Both the position numbers and the translations under genes were made by a program. From Certhia americana (taxonomy: Eukaryota; Chordata; Aves; Passeriformes; Certhiidae), in NCBI GenBank assembly GCA_018697195.1, contig CM031879.1, forward strand, positions 45,592,048 through 45,656,047: DNA of 64,000 bases. Direction: 5' to 3'. Under the pieces are notes generated by a model. That model was not told the origin of the DNA. It searched no databases and worked only from the letters and a program-made list of their open reading frames with translations. Position 1 is the stretch's first letter, and every line of letters starts with the position of its first letter. This document shows positions 59,971 to 64,000 of the stretch, piece by piece.

Positions 59971-62900
59971 TACAGGGGGTATTTGCAACTGATCATTATA
60001 GAATTGACACTACAAAAATAATGTTACCCAGACACTGGCCAGCATCACAATATGTTTGGGTTCACATGTTCCTCCATCCCCACTGAAGGCCTACACAAGT
60101 GTTTTTTAACAGGTCTGTGCTTGTCGTCTTGCAGAAAACCTCTGCTTCCTGTTTTTCCACACAGTGGAACATCTGTGAACATCTGGACATGGGAAGCACC
60201 CTTACTCATGCACCAGAAGTGCCAGGAAGCTGATCCACCATTACAGGTACTGGGAACAGCATGTCTCCACCACAGACCCTGGCCATTCTCTTCCCCTCTA
60301 TGCATCAGCCATAGGTCAAGGCTGACATATCTGTCACCTGCTGACATGGGGATCCAGCAATAAGTGCAGGGAGGTACAAAAATGTCAGGTATGTTGACCA
60401 AAGGAGGTTGGTTTTCAAGGGACACTCGCTGCTCCGCTCATCCCTGTGGCCCACGCTTCAGTAGTTAGTGAAGAGGCAAAGGAAACTGTCTAACAATAGT
60501 ATTACTGTGACCCAGGCAAAGAGACATTTTCACAGAATATGTTAGGTAAGGAGGGAATGAGCCAGCACAGGGGAAAAGCATGAGGAAATGGCATCCTCAC
60601 ATGCACTGCTAGCTTTCTGGAAAAAAAAAACAAAAAACCAAAACTTCACACATTTTTTGCTCAGGTCTGAGCTCCTGCAGCTAAAATGGCTGTTGGGTGA
60701 GTCAGGGCTCCAAGCTGCATTTCTGAGGTGATGCAGGCACTGCATCTGCAAAGCTGCTAGCTGTGCTCTCTGCCTGTTTGCCCTCCTCAGGAACCATCTC
60801 CCAAAAAGACCAGCAGGGCAACAGGCCTTCATTGCACCTGTCCTTCCAGCTTACGGCTGGCTGTTCTGCTGTAGGGGGATGGGGTCAAATTCCAGAGGGA
60901 GAGAAGGCAGGCAAAGCCACCTGCAATGCAATCAAGAGACTGCTGTGGGAAGAAGCCAGGCAGCAAAGGAAGGATGATTTACTGACGCAAGCTAAGCCAA
61001 TATAAACACTTATGATACAGGTGCCTGTGCTCTCAGATATTGCCTGACTTAATTCAATTGTTTTTTAAACCGATTTAGTTAAATCTGTGTAAAACCGGTG
61101 TTTAAACAAGCCCAAACAGTGGTTAAAATGTTGTTAATAAAACGTATCACCATAAAACAAATATATATTATGAAGGATTCCTTTTTGCTGACAGGTCATA
61201 TACTTTCTCACTCTATTTCTTTTTCCCTCTGTTCTTTCCTCTAGAGGTTTTACATTCTGCTGTGCCATGACTGTCTCTTTCTTTCTGTACGGTACAAAAA
61301 TAGGGTTGTCTCCATTCAAAACTCTGCAAGTCCACCTCTAGCTTTCTCACTGCTGTGTAAAGCAGAGCTGGAGAGACATTTCTTTATTTTTATATAACAT
61401 TCAATAAGATTCAACCCAGAGCAATGTTTTTAAGCAGATTTTAAGCAAAGTAGTTTATTTTGGATCCAGCCTGACCCTTTTCATTCTTTCCAAACTGACC
61501 TATCTTACAGTTTGGAGTTATTTAATCACTCTGAAAAGATGTTCCGTTTTTCTTGTTTTCAGCAAGGTCACTTTTTTTAGCAATGTTAGGTTTGGGTTTT
61601 TTTTTTTTTGTATTTTTAAGCCCTATTCCAAAATCACCCAAATCAAAATTTATGTGTGTTCAAAATTAACTTTCAAAATGCCAATATCTTCTCTCAAACT
61701 TGGCTCAAATCCCCAATTAGTTTGTTGTCCTCCACCACAAACGCTACATTTTTTAAACAAATGCATGACAGAGTTATAAAAAACCAGGAAGACAAAATTA
61801 CTGTACCCCTAGTAGAAGTCAACAACAATAAGACTAGCATAAGTCAACTTTTTCCTAGACATATCTCTTTCTTGTGGTCTTTGATTTATTGAAAAGAGCA
61901 ATTTTGACCAAGTGCTTCCAGAGTCCAGCTGTTTGCACACCTGCATGATGCATTGGAGCAATTGTTCCTATGGGGAGGCAGGTGAGGGGTAGCTGGAGCA
62001 GCCACACTAAGCAGCAGGAATTGTCACTGATGAAAATTAATAAAAAAGGGACCCATTTGAAGAAATAGGCAGCAGGGGAACAGGAGACAGTGAACTTCAT
62101 GTATCAGGTGAGCAGCTCTGAAGGAGTTAGGAGGGATATACAGAAGCAAGGCAAGCTGGGGCTGGTCTGTGGAAGGGATAGGAGGCAGCCTTTGGACAGG
62201 TAGGGAAGCAGGAACCAGTTAATCTTTGAGACAGCAGTGTGAGAGCTATGGGCTCTGGAATGAAAGGGGCCAGAAGGCTGAGTTGGGCTCAGTGATTGGA
62301 GGATGCACCCCTAAGTGGAACTCTAGCCTGGTGGGCATCCCCTGTCAGTCAAACTGTACCCAGAGGAAGCCACCCTCTTGCCCAAAGAGCAGTCTGGCTT
62401 CCTACCCCGTGCCACACAGCTCTGCTGATTTATGCCCTAGAAGCCAGGCAGCCATGGAGAACAGCTGTGCAGCATGTCAGTACCTCAGAGGAGCCCAGCC
62501 AAGCCCCCATAGCCTCACATTGCTGCTGTCTGGAGAGCCCAGACCCTCCCCTGAGGAAAATGGTGTGTATACAAAACCTCATGGGAGAGATTGTCACCCA
62601 CGCTCTCCCATCTGTCCCAAATTCTTGCTCTTTATCAGTCCCGTAGCCCCTTTCCACTGCTAGATAAAGCTGCAGACTGGCTGGGGTGCCAGCACAGGGA
62701 TTGGCACCTTAAAGCTGTGTTAGGAAGCTAACTCTGCTCCAAAGGACACATTCAGAGTAAGCCCTGTGTACATTTGGCAGGGATCATAATCCACAACCAC
62801 CCAGCCTGGTGACATCGCTGGAGGTCTCAAGAGTAGACAGTCCAAGCCAGGATTTGTGATTGTTTACCTTGACATCCATTTGGATATACTCCAAGTGTAG

Positions 62901-64000
62901 ACAAGGGATTTAGATGCCCAGATTATTTGCCCTCATGGCAGCAATGCACAAATACAACTACTAGGAAGATTAGAGATATTCCATCTGCTTAAATTGCTCC
63001 CTTTTCCTGCCAGCTCTGATAACCATGATGATGGGGATTTAAGCCCCAGTGCTACTAACTGTGACTGGCACCAGTGTGATGATTATGTTTTCCATGGGAC
63101 CATCCTCCCAGTTCTGTGCAGTCCATCTCTGTTCCTCATCACAGCAGTAGTCTCATCTCTGCTTGTAGGGCTCCACTCCTCAGCCCCCATCAACAGACCC
63201 CAACAGCACCTTTATCTAGTGCAAGGCACTAGATAAAACTGTAACAGAAAGATAGCTCTTGCCTCTTTATTTGGCTGTTTAAGCAAACAGAGGTAGTACA
63301 GATCATGAGAAAAAACAGCAGACAACAGAAGGAATTAGAGGAATTGTAGATCTTAGTTGTCTTCGCACGATTGCAAGTTCTTATGTTAGTTTTATTCATA
63401 CTTAGAAATGTCACCTCTTTGGACTGCAGCCAAAAATATTAAGTCCCAGTCCACATTGGAAAAATAGAGGCTTCAACTAAAAGTATATTTACTAAGCTTG
63501 AACTAGACCATTTGTTATCAGTAATTGCTACAAAATAAGAGGCACTGTTCAGCCCTGCGTCTTTGGAAGGAAATGCTAGAAGTAATTATGAGTTTAGAGT
63601 GCAATGGCATAATGGTTTCATCTCAAGCACTTTCCTTGGTAGACTGTAGACAATTCTGTTGTTCAGCTGTGAACTCAGAGTGTATTTTAGCACACTGTAT
63701 CATTTGGACCTGGAGAGCAAAGTCTTCTACTACTTCGAGTACTCAATATTGTGGTTCTGCTCCCCAGAAAGAAGTCACCTCCCAAAGCACGCCCTTGCCA
63801 TGTAAACAGCATTTCCCATGGATTCTGGGGGGATTTCACCAATTCAGAATCCATTAGAAACTTTTTCTTAGGGGGTTAGGAGTCTCCTAAACAAAAAAAG
63901 AGACAGCTCAACCTGACTCCTATTTGAGAGCACAGATAAGGAAACAGGAGACTAATCTCCCTGGGAGGAAGCCACATGTGTTTTGCAATCTTAAACCTTC
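59971..64000. other. Intergenic, no gene seen
   Basis: No exon, RNA gene or interspersed repeat was recognised. Short A/C and T homopolymer tracts lie near 60620 and 61600. The open frame 62226-62663 + (145 codons) overlaps another of similar size in a different frame and has no domain, so it is treated as chance. Confidence 0.55.

Noticed and set aside
59619..60021. 139-codon + strand frame 59602-60021 over the CR1 copy
   Set aside because: It is the antisense strand of a CR1 reverse-transcriptase remnant.
1..64000. CRISPR arrays, operons, phage or other prokaryotic systems
   Set aside because: The sequence is vertebrate nuclear DNA with spliced EMP1 and CR1 retroposons. No regularly spaced repeats of CRISPR type occur.

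Overview
The window looks like a gene-poor stretch of a bird genome, probably a songbird. The evidence is vertebrate GT-AG splicing, low interspersed-repeat content, and retroposons of the CR1 LINE type, including the 3' end octamer tail typical of birds. One repeat resembles a long terminal repeat (LTR) of an endogenous retrovirus. Species assignment is inference. There are no bacterial operons, CRISPR arrays, RNA genes or phage features.

Only one protein-coding gene can be supported: EMP1 (epithelial membrane protein 1, PMP22/EMP/claudin superfamily) on the + strand. Its four coding exons are 33523-33600, 34340-34442, 34547-34687 and 35297-35460. They join in frame, with consensus splice sites, into a 161-residue four-pass membrane protein. 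A non-coding leader segment starts at 33483. A candidate 5' non-coding first exon with a TATA-like box and upstream AP-1 sites lies at about 22258-22390. If it is real, intron 1 is about 11 kb and the transcription unit runs from about 22.26 kb to about 37.01 kb. The 3' UTR is about 1.55 kb if the distal pair of AATAAA signals (36971 and 36993) is used. A proximal signal at 36007 would give a UTR of about 0.57 kb.

The rest is non-coding. From 1 to about 22 kb there is one CR1 3' end (6996-7118, + strand), a 31-bp tandem duplication (15042-15101) and an A/C-rich tract with a C12 run (18333-18472). Downstream of EMP1 there is a CR1 fragment on the - strand (37768-37990) and an LTR-like element of about 0.8 kb on the - strand (42257-43066), with long imperfect terminal inverted repeats, a perfect 10-bp hairpin and a degenerate AATGC-type array. 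Next come about 16 kb with only simple repeats, then a CpG-rich block (58925-59230) containing a 26-bp GC-rich minisatellite. A second CR1 copy on the - strand (59232-59970) directly abuts that block.

I found no new multi-gene system. The items most worth checking are the candidate EMP1 first exon, the unassigned CpG-rich block with its minisatellite, the hairpin/LTR element, and the G12 plus U-rich tract directly behind the distal EMP1 poly(A) signals.
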